Assembly: GCF_000429825.1 (NCBI RefSeq)
Contig: NZ_AUCP01000041.1
Span: forward strand, 1-58,399
Direction: 5' to 3'
Source of the DNA: Cohnella thermotolerans DSM 17683
GTDB taxonomy: Bacteria; Bacillota; Bacilli; Paenibacillales; Paenibacillaceae
Length of the DNA stretch: 58,399 bases
This document shows positions 9,194-17,194 of this stretch, piece after piece (position 1 is the stretch's first letter; every line of letters starts with the position of its first letter). A model generated the notes under the pieces. That model saw only the letters and a program-made list of their open reading frames with translations. It was not told the origin of the DNA and searched no databases. Position numbers and translations under genes: made by a program.

Positions 9194-10150
9194 ATGTCTT
9201 ACCCAGATGCTACATTGAAGCTGTTCGCTGGCAATTCAAACCCTCGGCTCGCCGAAGCGATTGCGCGCAACATCGGCATTAAGCTGGGAGACGCTGAGAT
9301 GAGAAGATTCAGCGACGGAGAGATCCATATCCGGTTAAATGAGAGCGTTCGGGGAAGCGACGTGTTCGTCGTCCAGTCCACCTCCCAACCGGTCAATGAG
9401 CATCTGATGGAGCTGCTCGTCATGGTGGATGCGCTCAAGCGGGCTTCGGCCAAGACGATCAACGTCGTGGTGCCCTACTACGGTTATGCGAGACAGGACC
9501 GCAAAGCCCGTTCCCGGGACCCGATCACGGCCAAGCTCGTCGCCAACCTCATCGAGACGGCAGGGGCGCACCGGGTGATCGCTATGGATTTGCATGCGAT
9601 GCAAATTCAGGGATTCTTCGATATTCCGGTCGATCATCTTCTGGGCGTGCCGATTTTGGGCGATTACTTCCAAAGCAAAGGGCTGCTGGCGCCGGTCGTC
9701 GTCTCCCCCGATCACGGCGGGGTCGTCCGGGCCCGCCGGTTGGCCGACGAGCTGCAAGCGCCGCTGGCGATCATCGACAAGCGGCGTCCGGAGCCGAACG
9801 TCGTCGAAGTGATGAACATTATCGGCGACGTCTCGGGACGCACGGCCATTCTGATCGACGACATCATCGATACGGCCGGCACGATCTGCCTGGCGGCGCA
9901 AGCGCTCAAGGAAGCGGGCGCTCGCGAGCTGTACGCCTGCTGCACGCATCCGGTTCTCTCCGGACATGCGCTGGCCCGGCTGGAAGCGTCACCGATTAAG
10001 GAAGTCGTCGTCACCGACACGATTCCGCTGCGCGACCCTTCCGCCTCCACCAAATTGCGGGTGCTGTCCGTAGCGCCGCTCATCGCCGAAGCGATCGTCC
10101 GCATCCACGAACAGCAGTCGATCAGCAAATTGTTCGAACCGCATGTCTGA
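9194..10150 (+). CDS. prs: Ribose-phosphate pyrophosphokinase (PRPP synthase)
   Basis: A 318-residue class I enzyme that makes PRPP from ribose-5-phosphate and ATP, feeding purine, pyrimidine, NAD, His and Trp synthesis. Motifs are [35 protein letters not shown], the flexible loop [17 protein letters not shown], and the PRPP loop [14 protein letters not shown] (about residues 217-230). The AAAGGCTGG Shine-Dalgarno precedes the ATG. The product PRPP is also the effector of PurR encoded nearby. Confidence 0.97.
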   Translation: MSYPDATLKLFAGNSNPRLAEAIARNIGIKLGDAEMRRFSDGEIHIRLNESVRGSDVFVVQSTSQPVNEHLMELLVMVDALKRASAKTINVVVPYYGYARQDRKARSRDPITAKLVANLIETAGAHRVIAMDLHAMQIQGFFDIPVDHLLGVPILGDYFQSKGLLAPVVVSPDHGGVVRARRLADELQAPLAIIDKRRPEPNVVEVMNIIGDVSGRTAILIDDIIDTAGTICLAAQALKEAGARELYACCTHPVLSGHALARLEASPIKEVVVTDTIPLRDPSASTKLRVLSVAPLIAEAIVRIHEQQSISKLFEPHV

Positions 10151-10206
10151 TTAGGCTTCCTTGGTAATGGGTACAAATAGGGTATACCGACTGGAGGGAT
10201 GCCCGA

Positions 10207-10854
10207 ATGAGTACGTCATTGCAAGCGCAAGCGCGGAAGTCAACGACGAAGAGCGATCTGCGCCGGCTTCGGCAGGAAGGCAAGGTTCCCGGCGTCGTGT
10301 ACGGCAAGGAACTGGGAGCCGCGATCCCCATCGCCATCGACGCGAAGGATTTGTCGGCGCTGCTGCGGAAGCAGCCGCACAGCATTCTCGATCTGGCCGT
10401 GCCGGAGCGAGGAAGCCGGTCGGTGCTGCTGACGGACGTTCAGCGGGACCCGTTGAACGGACAAGTTCTGCACGTCGACTTCCATCAGATCAACCTGAAC
10501 GAGACGATTCAAGCGACCGTCCGCTTGGACATACAGGGCGAGAGCATCGGGGAGAAGGAAGGCGGCATGCTCCAGCTTGTCCTTCACGAGCTGGAAGTGG
10601 AATGCGTCGCCAAGGACTTGCCCGCTTCGATTCCGGTCGACGTAAGCGCGCTTGGTATCGGAGATCATGTGACCGTTGCGGATCTGAAGCTTCCGGCCGG
10701 CGTTAAGGCGGCCGCCGAGCCCGACATGGTCGTGCTCTCTATTCTGGCGCCGCAGAAGGATCGCGCCGAAGCCGAGAAGGACGCGATGGACGACGCCGCG
10801 GAAGAGAATGCACAGCATTCCCGCGAAGCCAAGGCTGTCGAGACCGATGCCTAG
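10207..10854 (+). CDS. rplY: 50S ribosomal protein L25/general stress protein Ctc
   Basis: A 215-residue Ctc-type bL25 with an N-terminal 5S-rRNA-binding L25 domain (about residues 1-95: TTKSDLRRLRQEGKVPGVVY, DVQRDPLNGQVLHVDFHQIN) and a C-terminal TL5 beta domain. The tail is acidic and Ala-rich (DAAEENAQHSREAKAVETDA). In B. subtilis Ctc is a 5S-binding general stress protein in this same position between prs and pth. The start is ATG 10207 behind CTGGAGGGATG. It is followed by a symmetrical terminator. Confidence 0.94.
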   Translation: MSTSLQAQARKSTTKSDLRRLRQEGKVPGVVYGKELGAAIPIAIDAKDLSALLRKQPHSILDLAVPERGSRSVLLTDVQRDPLNGQVLHVDFHQINLNETIQATVRLDIQGESIGEKEGGMLQLVLHELEVECVAKDLPASIPVDVSALGIGDHVTVADLKLPAGVKAAAEPDMVVLSILAPQKDRAEAEKDAMDDAAEENAQHSREAKAVETDA

Positions 10855-10899
10855 GCCGCGCTCTGTAGCCGGGCCGACAATCGTTCGACCTGCATAAAA

Positions 10900-10936
10900 A
10901 TAACCGCCGGAAGCCCATTCCGGCGGTTATTTCTTA
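10900..10936. terminator. Bidirectional intrinsic terminator between rplY and the convergent small gene
   Basis: A perfect 13-bp stem: ATAACCGCCGGAA (10900-10912) and TTCCGGCGGTTAT (10918-10930) around GCCCA. It is flanked by AAAAA on the left and TTCTTA on the right, so it can act on both strands. Confidence 0.85.
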
Positions 10937-11134
10937 GTATCCGGGTCTGGACACGAAAATGAACTGCTTGCGGCTGTAGAAAATATTGTTGACCTTCACG
11001 AATTCTTTGCCATAATATTCGATGAATCCAATGTCTTTGTGCGAGCGGCCCCGATATACCTGAATCGGCACCTCGGCGTCCATGTGGTCCGAGAAGTGAT
11101 GGTCGTCGAAAATGATTTGTCCGTTCATGTACAT
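10934..11134 (-). CDS. Small conserved-looking protein of unknown function
   Basis: A 66-residue minus-strand gene with a good Shine-Dalgarno (AGAGGGTGAG read on the minus strand, just upstream of the ATG). It is placed convergent to rplY, with which it shares a bidirectional terminator, and divergent from pth. The product is charged and aromatic (FDDHHFSDHMDAEVPIQVYR, GFIEYYGKEFVKVNNIFYSR) with no signal peptide or membrane segment, perhaps a small beta-rich domain. CATACAAAT on the minus strand (11171-11179) resembles a sigma-E or sigma-K -10, but no matching -35 is seen. I do not recognise the family. It is absent from the B. subtilis order. Confidence 0.65.
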   Translation of the reverse strand: MYMNGQIIFDDHHFSDHMDAEVPIQVYRGRSHKDIGFIEYYGKEFVKVNNIFYSRKQFIFVSRPGY

Positions 11135-11246
11135 GATCTCACCCTCTTCCGACTGGTTTTTATCCTTTTAATTTGTATGACACGGAAGGCGGGCTTTTCG
11201 TTTCAAAGCAAGGATAATTTTTTATACGTAAACGGGAGGACCCAGC

Positions 11247-11825
11247 ATGCGATGGATTGTCGGGCTCGGCAACCCAGGCTCCGATTATGAATCGACGCGG
11301 CACAACGCCGGATTCATGGTTGTCGACGAGTTGGCGAGACGGTGGAATATAAGCGTTAATCAGAACAAATGCAAAGCGCTCATCGGAGAAGCGCGCGTGG
11401 GCGGGGAGAAAGTGGCGCTGATTAAACCGATGACGTACATGAACCTGTCCGGGGAGTCCGTTCGGGCGTTCATGGATTACTATAAGGCAAAACTTGAAGA
11501 TATGATCGTCGTCTATGACGATCTGGACACCGAGACGGGAAGAATCCGGCTCCGCTATCAAGGCAGCGCCGGGGGACATAACGGCATCAAATCGATTATT
11601 CAGCATACGGGAACGCAGACGTTCAACCGCATTCGTATGGGCATCTCCCGACCGAAGCCGGGCGTGCAAGTCGTCGATTACGTGCTGGCTCCTTTCTCTA
11701 AAGCCGAGCAGCCGGAGGTGCGCCGAATGGTGGAGGACGCGTGCGACGCGGTCGAATTCGCCCTCGGTCATCCGTTCGAGGAGACGATGGCCAAGTTCAA
11801 CGGCAAGTCTTCCGGAAAAGTCTGA
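11247..11825 (+). CDS. pth: Peptidyl-tRNA hydrolase (SpoVC)
   Basis: A 192-residue Pth that releases tRNAs from abortive peptidyl-tRNAs. Motifs are MRWIVGLGNPGSDYESTRHN with the catalytic His and Asn, LIKPMTYMNLSGESV, IVVYDDLDTETGRIRLR and GSAGGHNGIKSI. The Shine-Dalgarno is CGGGAGGA. The gene is spoVC in the B. subtilis map, between ctc and fin, as here. Confidence 0.97.
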   Translation: MRWIVGLGNPGSDYESTRHNAGFMVVDELARRWNISVNQNKCKALIGEARVGGEKVALIKPMTYMNLSGESVRAFMDYYKAKLEDMIVVYDDLDTETGRIRLRYQGSAGGHNGIKSIIQHTGTQTFNRIRMGISRPKPGVQVVDYVLAPFSKAEQPEVRRMVEDACDAVEFALGHPFEETMAKFNGKSSGKV

Positions 11826-11920
11826 TCGCACGGAACGCCGACGCTTAAATTCAGCCATTGCCGGGCATAATGAAGGTAAGGCGGCCGCCGCCGCATAACC
11901 GTCCTTTAGGAGGCATACAT

Positions 11921-12151
11921 ATGGCTGTAAATTACGTTTGCCGGCATTGCCGTATGCCGCTCGGGAGTTTTGAATCGACGGACGTGCCCGAATATAAGCT
12001 AGGCTTGCATTTCTTGACCCCCGGGGAGCGAAAGCGTATAATATCGTATAATTCCAACGGGGACGTGACGGTTCGGGTCATCTGCGATTATTGCAGTCAG
12101 ACGCTGGAGAACAATCCTGAGCTGGCGCTTCTGTCCAATCCGCTCCAATGA
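11921..12151 (+). CDS. fin: Anti-sigma-F factor Fin (YabK)
   Basis: A 76-residue protein with two CxxC pairs, CRHCRMPLGSFES (about residues 8-20) and CDYCSQTLENNPE (about residues 56-68), forming a presumed zinc site. This matches Fin, which in B. subtilis forespores turns off sigma-F to favour sigma-G. TAGGAGGCAT precedes the ATG. It lies directly upstream of mfd as in B. subtilis, and a strong terminator separates the two. Confidence 0.93.
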   Translation: MAVNYVCRHCRMPLGSFESTDVPEYKLGLHFLTPGERKRIISYNSNGDVTVRVICDYCSQTLENNPELALLSNPLQ

Positions 12152-12171
12152 GCCCATTTCCGACCAACTCG

Positions 12172-12202
12172 GAGGCCTTGGCATGAGCCGGGGCTTCTTT
12201 TT
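12172..12202 (+). terminator. Intrinsic terminator of fin
   Basis: An 11-bp stem (12172-12182 with 12187-12197, including G-U pairs), loop ATGA, then TTTTT. Confidence 0.8.
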
Positions 12203-12287
12203 ACGATTCCGCCGAACCCGGCATTCGCTTCGTCTCGCTCCGCACGAGGGGCGGGGCCGTTTGTCTTGATCATTCAGAATTTATCGG

Positions 12288-12321
12288 CATCTTCGTCGTC
12301 GGAAGACGCCGAAGACGTTTT
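12288..12321 (+). other. Hairpin with GNRA tetraloop just upstream of mfd
   Basis: TCTTCG (12290-12295) pairs with CGAAGA (12310-12315), and CGTC with GACG inside it, with one T/C mismatch and a GGAA loop. TTTT follows (12318-12321). It lies 27 bases before the mfd start and could be a leaky terminator or a 5'-leader structure. Confidence 0.45.
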
Positions 12322-12347
12322 GGCTGTCAGATGAAAGGGGAAACGTC

Positions 12348-15300
12348 ATGAAGGCGCTTATGAATACGTTTGCCTCCGACCCCGATTTCGGTTCGATCCT
12401 GGAAGGGATTCGCGGTGGCATGCGGGAACAGCTGGTTGCGGGATTGACCGGCTCCGCCAGGCAGATAATGATTGCCTCCCAATTTCGCGAGCTGCAGCGG
12501 CCGATCCTTGTCGTCACCCACAACATGTTCTCGGCGCAGAAGATGGCGGAGGATTTGCAGGAATGTTTGTCCGCCGAGGAAGTTCTCTTATATCCCGCCA
12601 ACGAGCTGATCGCAGCGGAGACGGCGATCTCCAGTCCCGAGACGTCGGCTCGCCGGATGGACGTTCTGTTGCAACTCGCGGAAGGCTTCCGCGGGGTCGT
12701 TGTCGTGCCTTTCTCCGGGGTCAGAAGGTTCCAGCCCGACCGGGAGACGCTCGCGCAAGCCCGCGTCCGTCTGAAAGTCGGCGACACGCTGCCGATGAAC
12801 GACTTCCTTCAGCGCATGATCGGGCTCGGCTACGAGCGGGTGGACCGCGTCGAGCAGAAAGGGCACCTGAGCGTGCGCGGCGGCATCGCCGATTTCTATC
12901 CGCTGACGTCCGCCGAAGCGATCCGCGTCGAATGGTTCGACGACGAGATCGATTCGATCCGCACGTTCGATCCGACCGATCAGCGATCCGTGGACAAGCT
13001 GAACGAATATACGGTCCGGCCCTGCCGGGAGATTATCGCCGACGATCGCCGGTTCAAGAACGCCGCGCAGCACGCGAGCGAGCTGCTCGAGCGGCAGCTG
13101 GAACGGATGACCGACCGTCAGGCCAAAGAACGGCTGCGCGCCGAGATTTCCCGGGAAATCGATTTCTTGCGGCAAAATGTCTATTTTTCCGAAATCTATA
13201 AATATATCTCTCTGCTCTATCCGGAGCGGCAGACGTTGCTCGATTACGTGCCCAAAGATACGCTGCTGCTGATGGACGAACCGAATCGGCTCGCGGAGAC
13301 GGCGCGCCAGCTGGAACGGGACGAGTCGGAATGGACGACCCATCTGCTGCAGCAGGGCAAGTCTCTCCCCGGATTCGTGCTCGCACTCGAAGCGGAGCAA
13401 GCGCTTCATCCGAGGTCGTTCCAAACGATTTACTTGTCGCTGTTCGTCCGCCAGATTCCGCATACGCAGCCGCAAAACATCGTTAACTTCGTATGCCGGG
13501 CGATGCAAAATTTCCATGGGCAAATGAACGTGCTCAAAGCGGAGATGGAACGCTGGCGCAAGGGCGGAGCGCACATCTTCATGCTCGCCGGCAACGCCGA
13601 GCGGGCCGAACGGATGAAGCGGGTGCTCGAAGATTATCATATCGACCCGCCGGAGATCGTGGAAGGGAACCTGCAGACCGGCTTCGAGATGCCCTCGGTC
13701 AAGCTGGTCGTCATCACCGAAGGGGAGATGTTCTCCCAGAAGCAGCGCAAGGCGCGCCGGGTCGACCGCCGGATGGACAACGCCGAGCGGATCAAGAGCT
13801 ACACCGAGCTGAAGGTCGGCGATTACGTCGTTCACCAGAATCACGGGATCGGCAAATATTTGGGCATCGGCACGCTCGAGATCAACGGCATTCATAAAGA
13901 TTATCTCCACATCGTTTATGCCGGCGGAGATCGGTTGTCCGTGCCGGTGGAGCAGTTCGACCTCATTCAGAAATACGTCGGCTCCGAGGAGAAGGAGCCG
14001 AAGATTAACAAGCTGGGCGGGTCGGAATGGAACCGGGTCAAGTCGAAGGTTCGCTCGTCCGTCAAGGATATCGCCGACGATCTGATCAAGCTTTACGCCG
14101 AGAGGCAAGCGACGAGAGGCTACGCTTTCGGCGAAGACACGCCCTATCAGCAGGAGTTCGAGGCGATGTTCCCGTATGAAGAGACGCCGGACCAGCTTAG
14201 GGCGATCGAAGAAATTAAGAAGGACATGCAACAACCGCGTCCGATGGACCGTCTGTTGTGTGGAGACGTCGGCTATGGGAAAACGGAAGTGGCCATCCGC
14301 GCCGCGTTCAAAGCGGCCATCGAAGGCAAGCAGGTCGCCGTGCTCGTTCCGACGACGATTCTCGCGCAGCAGCATTACGAGACGTTCCGCGAGCGGTTCT
14401 CCGGCTATCCGTTCCAGATTCGCGTCCTGAGCCGGTTCCGTTCCCGCAAGGAGCAGAACGAGACGATGAAGGGGCTCAAGGCCGGCACCGTCGACATCGT
14501 CATCGGCACGCACCGGCTGCTGTCGCAAGATATCGTGTTCAAGGATCTGGGCCTTCTCATCGTTGACGAAGAGCAGCGGTTCGGCGTCTCGCACAAGGAG
14601 AAGCTGAAGCGGCTCAAAACCAATGTAGACGTGCTGACGTTGACGGCAACGCCGATTCCGCGCACGCTGCACATGTCCATGCTCGGCGTGCGGGACTTGT
14701 CCGTCATCGAGACGCCGCCGGAGAACCGCTTCCCCGTGCAAACGTACGTGGTGGAGTATAGTCCGACGCTCGTCCGAGAGGCGATCGAACGGGAGCTGGC
14801 GCGCGGGGGACAAGTGTATTTCCTGTTCAATCGCGTGCAAGGCATTTACCAAATGGCGGAGCAGATTACGGCGCTCGTGCCGGACGCCAAGGTGGCGGTC
14901 GCCCACGGGCAGATGTCGGAGCAGGAGCTGGAGCGGACGATTCTCGACTTCCTGGACGGCGAGTACGACGTGCTGGTCAGCACGAGCATTATCGAGACCG
15001 GCGTCGACATTCCGAACGTCAATACGCTGATCGTGCACGATGCGGACAAAATGGGCCTGTCCCAGCTCTATCAGCTGCGCGGCCGCGTCGGCCGTTCGAA
15101 CCGGATCGCGTATGCCTATTTCAGTTATCAACGGGACAAAGTGCTGACGGAGGTCGCCGAGAAGCGGCTTCAATCGATCAAGGAATTCACCGAGCTCGGT
15201 TCGGGCTTCAAGATCGCGATGCGGGACTTGGCCATCCGCGGCGCGGGCAATCTGCTCGGGGCCGAGCAGCACGGATTTATCGCCTCCGTCGGCTTCGATC

Positions 15301-15872
15301 TGTATTCGCAAATGCTGGCCGAAGAGATTCAGGCGCGCAAGCTGGAGAAGTTCGGGGAGGAAGCGGTACCTCCCGTTCCGGTCAACACCCAGCTCGATCT
15401 TGGCGTGGACGCGTATCTTCCGCCGGATTACATTTACGACAGCATTCAGAAGATCGAAATTTACAAAAAGGTGGTTGCGGCCGCTTCCCTCGAAGACGTC
15501 AGCGATCTGTTCGAGGAGTTGACCGACCGGTTCGGCGATCCGCCGAAGGCCGTGCTCAATCTGCTGGCCGTCGCCCGTCTGAAAGTATACGGCAGACGCT
15601 ACGGCATCGAATCGATGTCCCGGCGGGGGGACGAGATTCAAATCAAGTTCGAGGAGCGCCGCGCGGGGGAAGTGGACGAGGCCAAGCTGAAGGCGCTGGA
15701 GCTGCGCCTCAAAGGCAAATTGCAGCGCGTCGCCCTGACGCCGCAGCCGATTCTCAAGCTCCATGTGCGAGGGCTGGACGACGACGCCATGTTGGCTTTT
15801 GTCGAAGAATTTCTGGTACAATACAAGGAAGTGACCAAAATCAAGGGGGAATTACAGGATGTTGCACCCTAA
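12348..15872 (+). CDS. mfd: Transcription-repair coupling factor
   Basis: An 1174-residue ATP-dependent translocase that removes RNA polymerase stalled at lesions and recruits UvrA. Domain order is a UvrB-like N-terminal module (residues ~1-460), the RNAP-interaction domain with VGDYVVHQNHGIGKYLGIGT (about 487-506), and RecG-like helicase domains. The helicase part has Walker A LLCGDVGYGKTEVA (about 635-648), DEEQRFGVSHKEKL (about 739) and TATPIPRTLHMSML. The C-terminal TRCF domain follows. The Shine-Dalgarno AAAGGGGAAA precedes the ATG. Length agrees with the B. subtilis protein. Its 3' end overlaps the next gene by 14 bases. Confidence 0.98.
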   Translation: MKALMNTFASDPDFGSILEGIRGGMREQLVAGLTGSARQIMIASQFRELQRPILVVTHNMFSAQKMAEDLQECLSAEEVLLYPANELIAAETAISSPETSARRMDVLLQLAEGFRGVVVVPFSGVRRFQPDRETLAQARVRLKVGDTLPMNDFLQRMIGLGYERVDRVEQKGHLSVRGGIADFYPLTSAEAIRVEWFDDEIDSIRTFDPTDQRSVDKLNEYTVRPCREIIADDRRFKNAAQHASELLERQLERMTDRQAKERLRAEISREIDFLRQNVYFSEIYKYISLLYPERQTLLDYVPKDTLLLMDEPNRLAETARQLERDESEWTTHLLQQGKSLPGFVLALEAEQALHPRSFQTIYLSLFVRQIPHTQPQNIVNFVCRAMQNFHGQMNVLKAEMERWRKGGAHIFMLAGNAERAERMKRVLEDYHIDPPEIVEGNLQTGFEMPSVKLVVITEGEMFSQKQRKARRVDRRMDNAERIKSYTELKVGDYVVHQNHGIGKYLGIGTLEINGIHKDYLHIVYAGGDRLSVPVEQFDLIQKYVGSEEKEPKINKLGGSEWNRVKSKVRSSVKDIADDLIKLYAERQATRGYAFGEDTPYQQEFEAMFPYEETPDQLRAIEEIKKDMQQPRPMDRLLCGDVGYGKTEVAIRAAFKAAIEGKQVAVLVPTTILAQQHYETFRERFSGYPFQIRVLSRFRSRKEQNETMKGLKAGTVDIVIGTHRLLSQDIVFKDLGLLIVDEEQRFGVSHKEKLKRLKTNVDVLTLTATPIPRTLHMSMLGVRDLSVIETPPENRFPVQTYVVEYSPTLVREAIERELARGGQVYFLFNRVQGIYQMAEQITALVPDAKVAVAHGQMSEQELERTILDFLDGEYDVLVSTSIIETGVDIPNVNTLIVHDADKMGLSQLYQLRGRVGRSNRIAYAYFSYQRDKVLTEVAEKRLQSIKEFTELGSGFKIAMRDLAIRGAGNLLGAEQHGFIASVGFDLYSQMLAEEIQARKLEKFGEEAVPPVPVNTQLDLGVDAYLPPDYIYDSIQKIEIYKKVVAAASLEDVSDLFEELTDRFGDPPKAVLNLLAVARLKVYGRRYGIESMSRRGDEIQIKFEERRAGEVDEAKLKALELRLKGKLQRVALTPQPILKLHVRGLDDDAMLAFVEEFLVQYKEVTKIKGELQDVAP

Positions 15873-16953
15873 GCGCGGCCCGTACGGCCGGCTCGCTCTG
15901 GCGATGCTGGCGATGGCGCTGCTCGTAGGCCTGCTGGCCGGCTGCGGCAAGAAAGAAAACAAAGTCGTAGCCGAATACGAAGGCGGTCAGGTAACGGCCA
16001 AAGATTTCACCGCCTACAAGACGTTTTTGAAAGTGATCAACCCGACCTACGGCAGCCTCGTGGACGAGGACAGCGTACAGGAGAGCATCCTGAAGCAGTT
16101 TATCGGCATCCGGATTTTGAGCTCCCGCGCGTCTGACGAAGCGAAGAAGCAGGGGCAAGAAGAGGCGGACAAGCAGTACGACTCGCTCAAGAAGTCGATC
16201 GACGCCTCGGATGCGTCCACCAAGAAACAGGTCGAACAGACGATGAAGGACGGCGGTTTGACCTACGATTTGATGCAGCAATTCGTCCGGGAACAATTCA
16301 TCATGCTCAAAGACGCCGACCTGAAGGTGACGAATGATCAGATTTCGAGCTATTATGAGAAAAACAAGGACAAATTCAAATACGTAACCGTTCGCCACAT
16401 TCTGATCGGTTTGACGGACAAGAACAATAAAACCCGTACGGACGCCGACGCGCTGAAGCTGGCGAACGAAGTCAAAGGCAAGCTCGAAGCGGGCGGAGAC
16501 TGGAAGACCCTCGCCAAGCAATATTCGGACGATCCGGGATCGGCGGACAACGGCGGCTTGTACGAGAAATACGATCCGTCCCAGTGGGTGGAAGAGTTCA
16601 AGAACGCGGCCAACACGTTGCCGATCGGCAAAATCAGCGATCCGGTCAAAACGACGTACGGCTATCACGTCATGCAGGTAGAAGCCCGCGGAACGAAGAC
16701 GCTGGACGAAGCGAAGGAAGACATCCGCTCGACGCTCGCTTCGGACAGCATCGATAAGTTCCTGTCGGACGAGCTTCCGAAGCTGATCAAGAGCATGGAC
16801 GTGCCGAAGCCATCGGCGTCTCCGTCGGCTTCCCCGACCGCATCGGGATCGGCCTCGCCGTCCGCTTCCGGGCCGGCTTCGCCTTCGGCGTCGGCATCCG
16901 CCTCGCCGTCCGCAAGCCCGTCGCCCTCGGCATCGGCTTCTGCTGCCCCGTAA
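15859..16953 (+). CDS. PrsA-like foldase: parvulin-type peptidyl-prolyl isomerase lipoprotein
   Basis: A 364-residue secreted lipoprotein with signal peptide and lipobox LLAGC (Cys about residue 30). It has a SurA-like N-domain and a rotamase domain (VRHILIGLTDKNNKTRTDAD, YSDDPGSADNGGLYEKYDPS, TTYGYHVMQVEARGTK; about residues 170-285). The PrsA family helps exported proteins fold outside the membrane. The last ~50 residues are a Ser/Ala/Pro repeat tail. AAGGGGGAA (15843-15851) lies inside mfd, and the ATG overlaps the mfd end by 14 bases, so coupling to mfd is likely. B. subtilis lacks such a gene between mfd and spoVT. Confidence 0.88.
   Translation: MLHPKRGPYGRLALAMLAMALLVGLLAGCGKKENKVVAEYEGGQVTAKDFTAYKTFLKVINPTYGSLVDEDSVQESILKQFIGIRILSSRASDEAKKQGQEEADKQYDSLKKSIDASDASTKKQVEQTMKDGGLTYDLMQQFVREQFIMLKDADLKVTNDQISSYYEKNKDKFKYVTVRHILIGLTDKNNKTRTDADALKLANEVKGKLEAGGDWKTLAKQYSDDPGSADNGGLYEKYDPSQWVEEFKNAANTLPIGKISDPVKTTYGYHVMQVEARGTKTLDEAKEDIRSTLASDSIDKFLSDELPKLIKSMDVPKPSASPSASPTASGSASPSASGPASPSASASASPSASPSPSASASAAP
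16800..16950 (+). repeat. Low-complexity Ser/Ala/Pro codon repeat at the 3' end of the foldase gene
   Basis: About 50 codons alternate among Ser, Ala, Pro and Gly in variants of SASPSASP. Homopurine/homopyrimidine bias and near-repeats make it prone to length change. Confidence 0.7.
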
Positions 16954-16964
16954 CGCAGCTTCCT

Positions 16965-16993
16965 CCTCTCCCTGGAAGGGAGGGGATTTTTTT
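16965..16993 (+). terminator. Intrinsic terminator after the foldase gene
   Basis: CCTCTCCCT (16965-16973) pairs with AGGGAGGGG (16977-16985), followed by ATTTTTTTAT. Confidence 0.75.
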
Positions 16994-17016
16994 ATGGACT
17001 TTTCTCATAGGAGTCA

Positions 17017-17045
17017 TTGACAAACGAACGCGAATCATCTAAATT
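17017..17045 (+). promoter_or_regulatory. Sigma-A promoter of metNIQ
   Basis: TTGACA (17017-17022), a 17-base spacer and TAAATT (17040-17045). Transcription would begin near 17052 and give a leader of about 140 bases before metN. Confidence 0.55.
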
Positions 17046-17077
17046 AAATAAAAACACATCGACATAGTTGGATATAA

Positions 17078-17150
17078 TTTGGTTGACCGGTTATCTGGAA
17101 ACCAAGCTGGGCTACCGCGCATTCGGCGCGGCGTTCGGGCTTGGTTTTTT
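17078..17150 (+). promoter_or_regulatory. Candidate transcription attenuator in the metN leader (two exclusive hairpins)
   Basis: The segment AACCAAGC (17100-17107) can pair with either of two copies of TTGGTT. With the upstream copy (17079-17084) it forms a hairpin capped by CCGG-TTAT-CTGG. With the downstream GCTTGGTT (17139-17146) it forms a terminator enclosing CCGCGC/GCGCGG (17115-17131), ending in a run of Ts (17145-17150). The layout is that of an antiterminator/terminator switch. No S-box (SAM-I) core or complete T-box signature is visible, so the signal sensed is unknown. Confidence 0.6.
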
Positions 17151-17194
17151 GACGTTGTTTTGAAGGCGGGATCCGATACACAGGGGGAGTGCGG

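Noticed and set aside
12588..15821. 1077-codon open frame on the minus strand inside mfd
   Set aside because: It is a GC-driven shadow frame, rich in Arg, His and Leu without motifs, fully covered by the well-supported mfd gene.
17099..17131. T-box reading of the metN leader (GGGCTACCGCG resembles AGGGUGGNACCGCG)
   Set aside because: The UGGN bulge is not aligned and the leader is too short for a specifier stem. The match is limited to ACCGCG, which is explained by the inner stem of the terminator.
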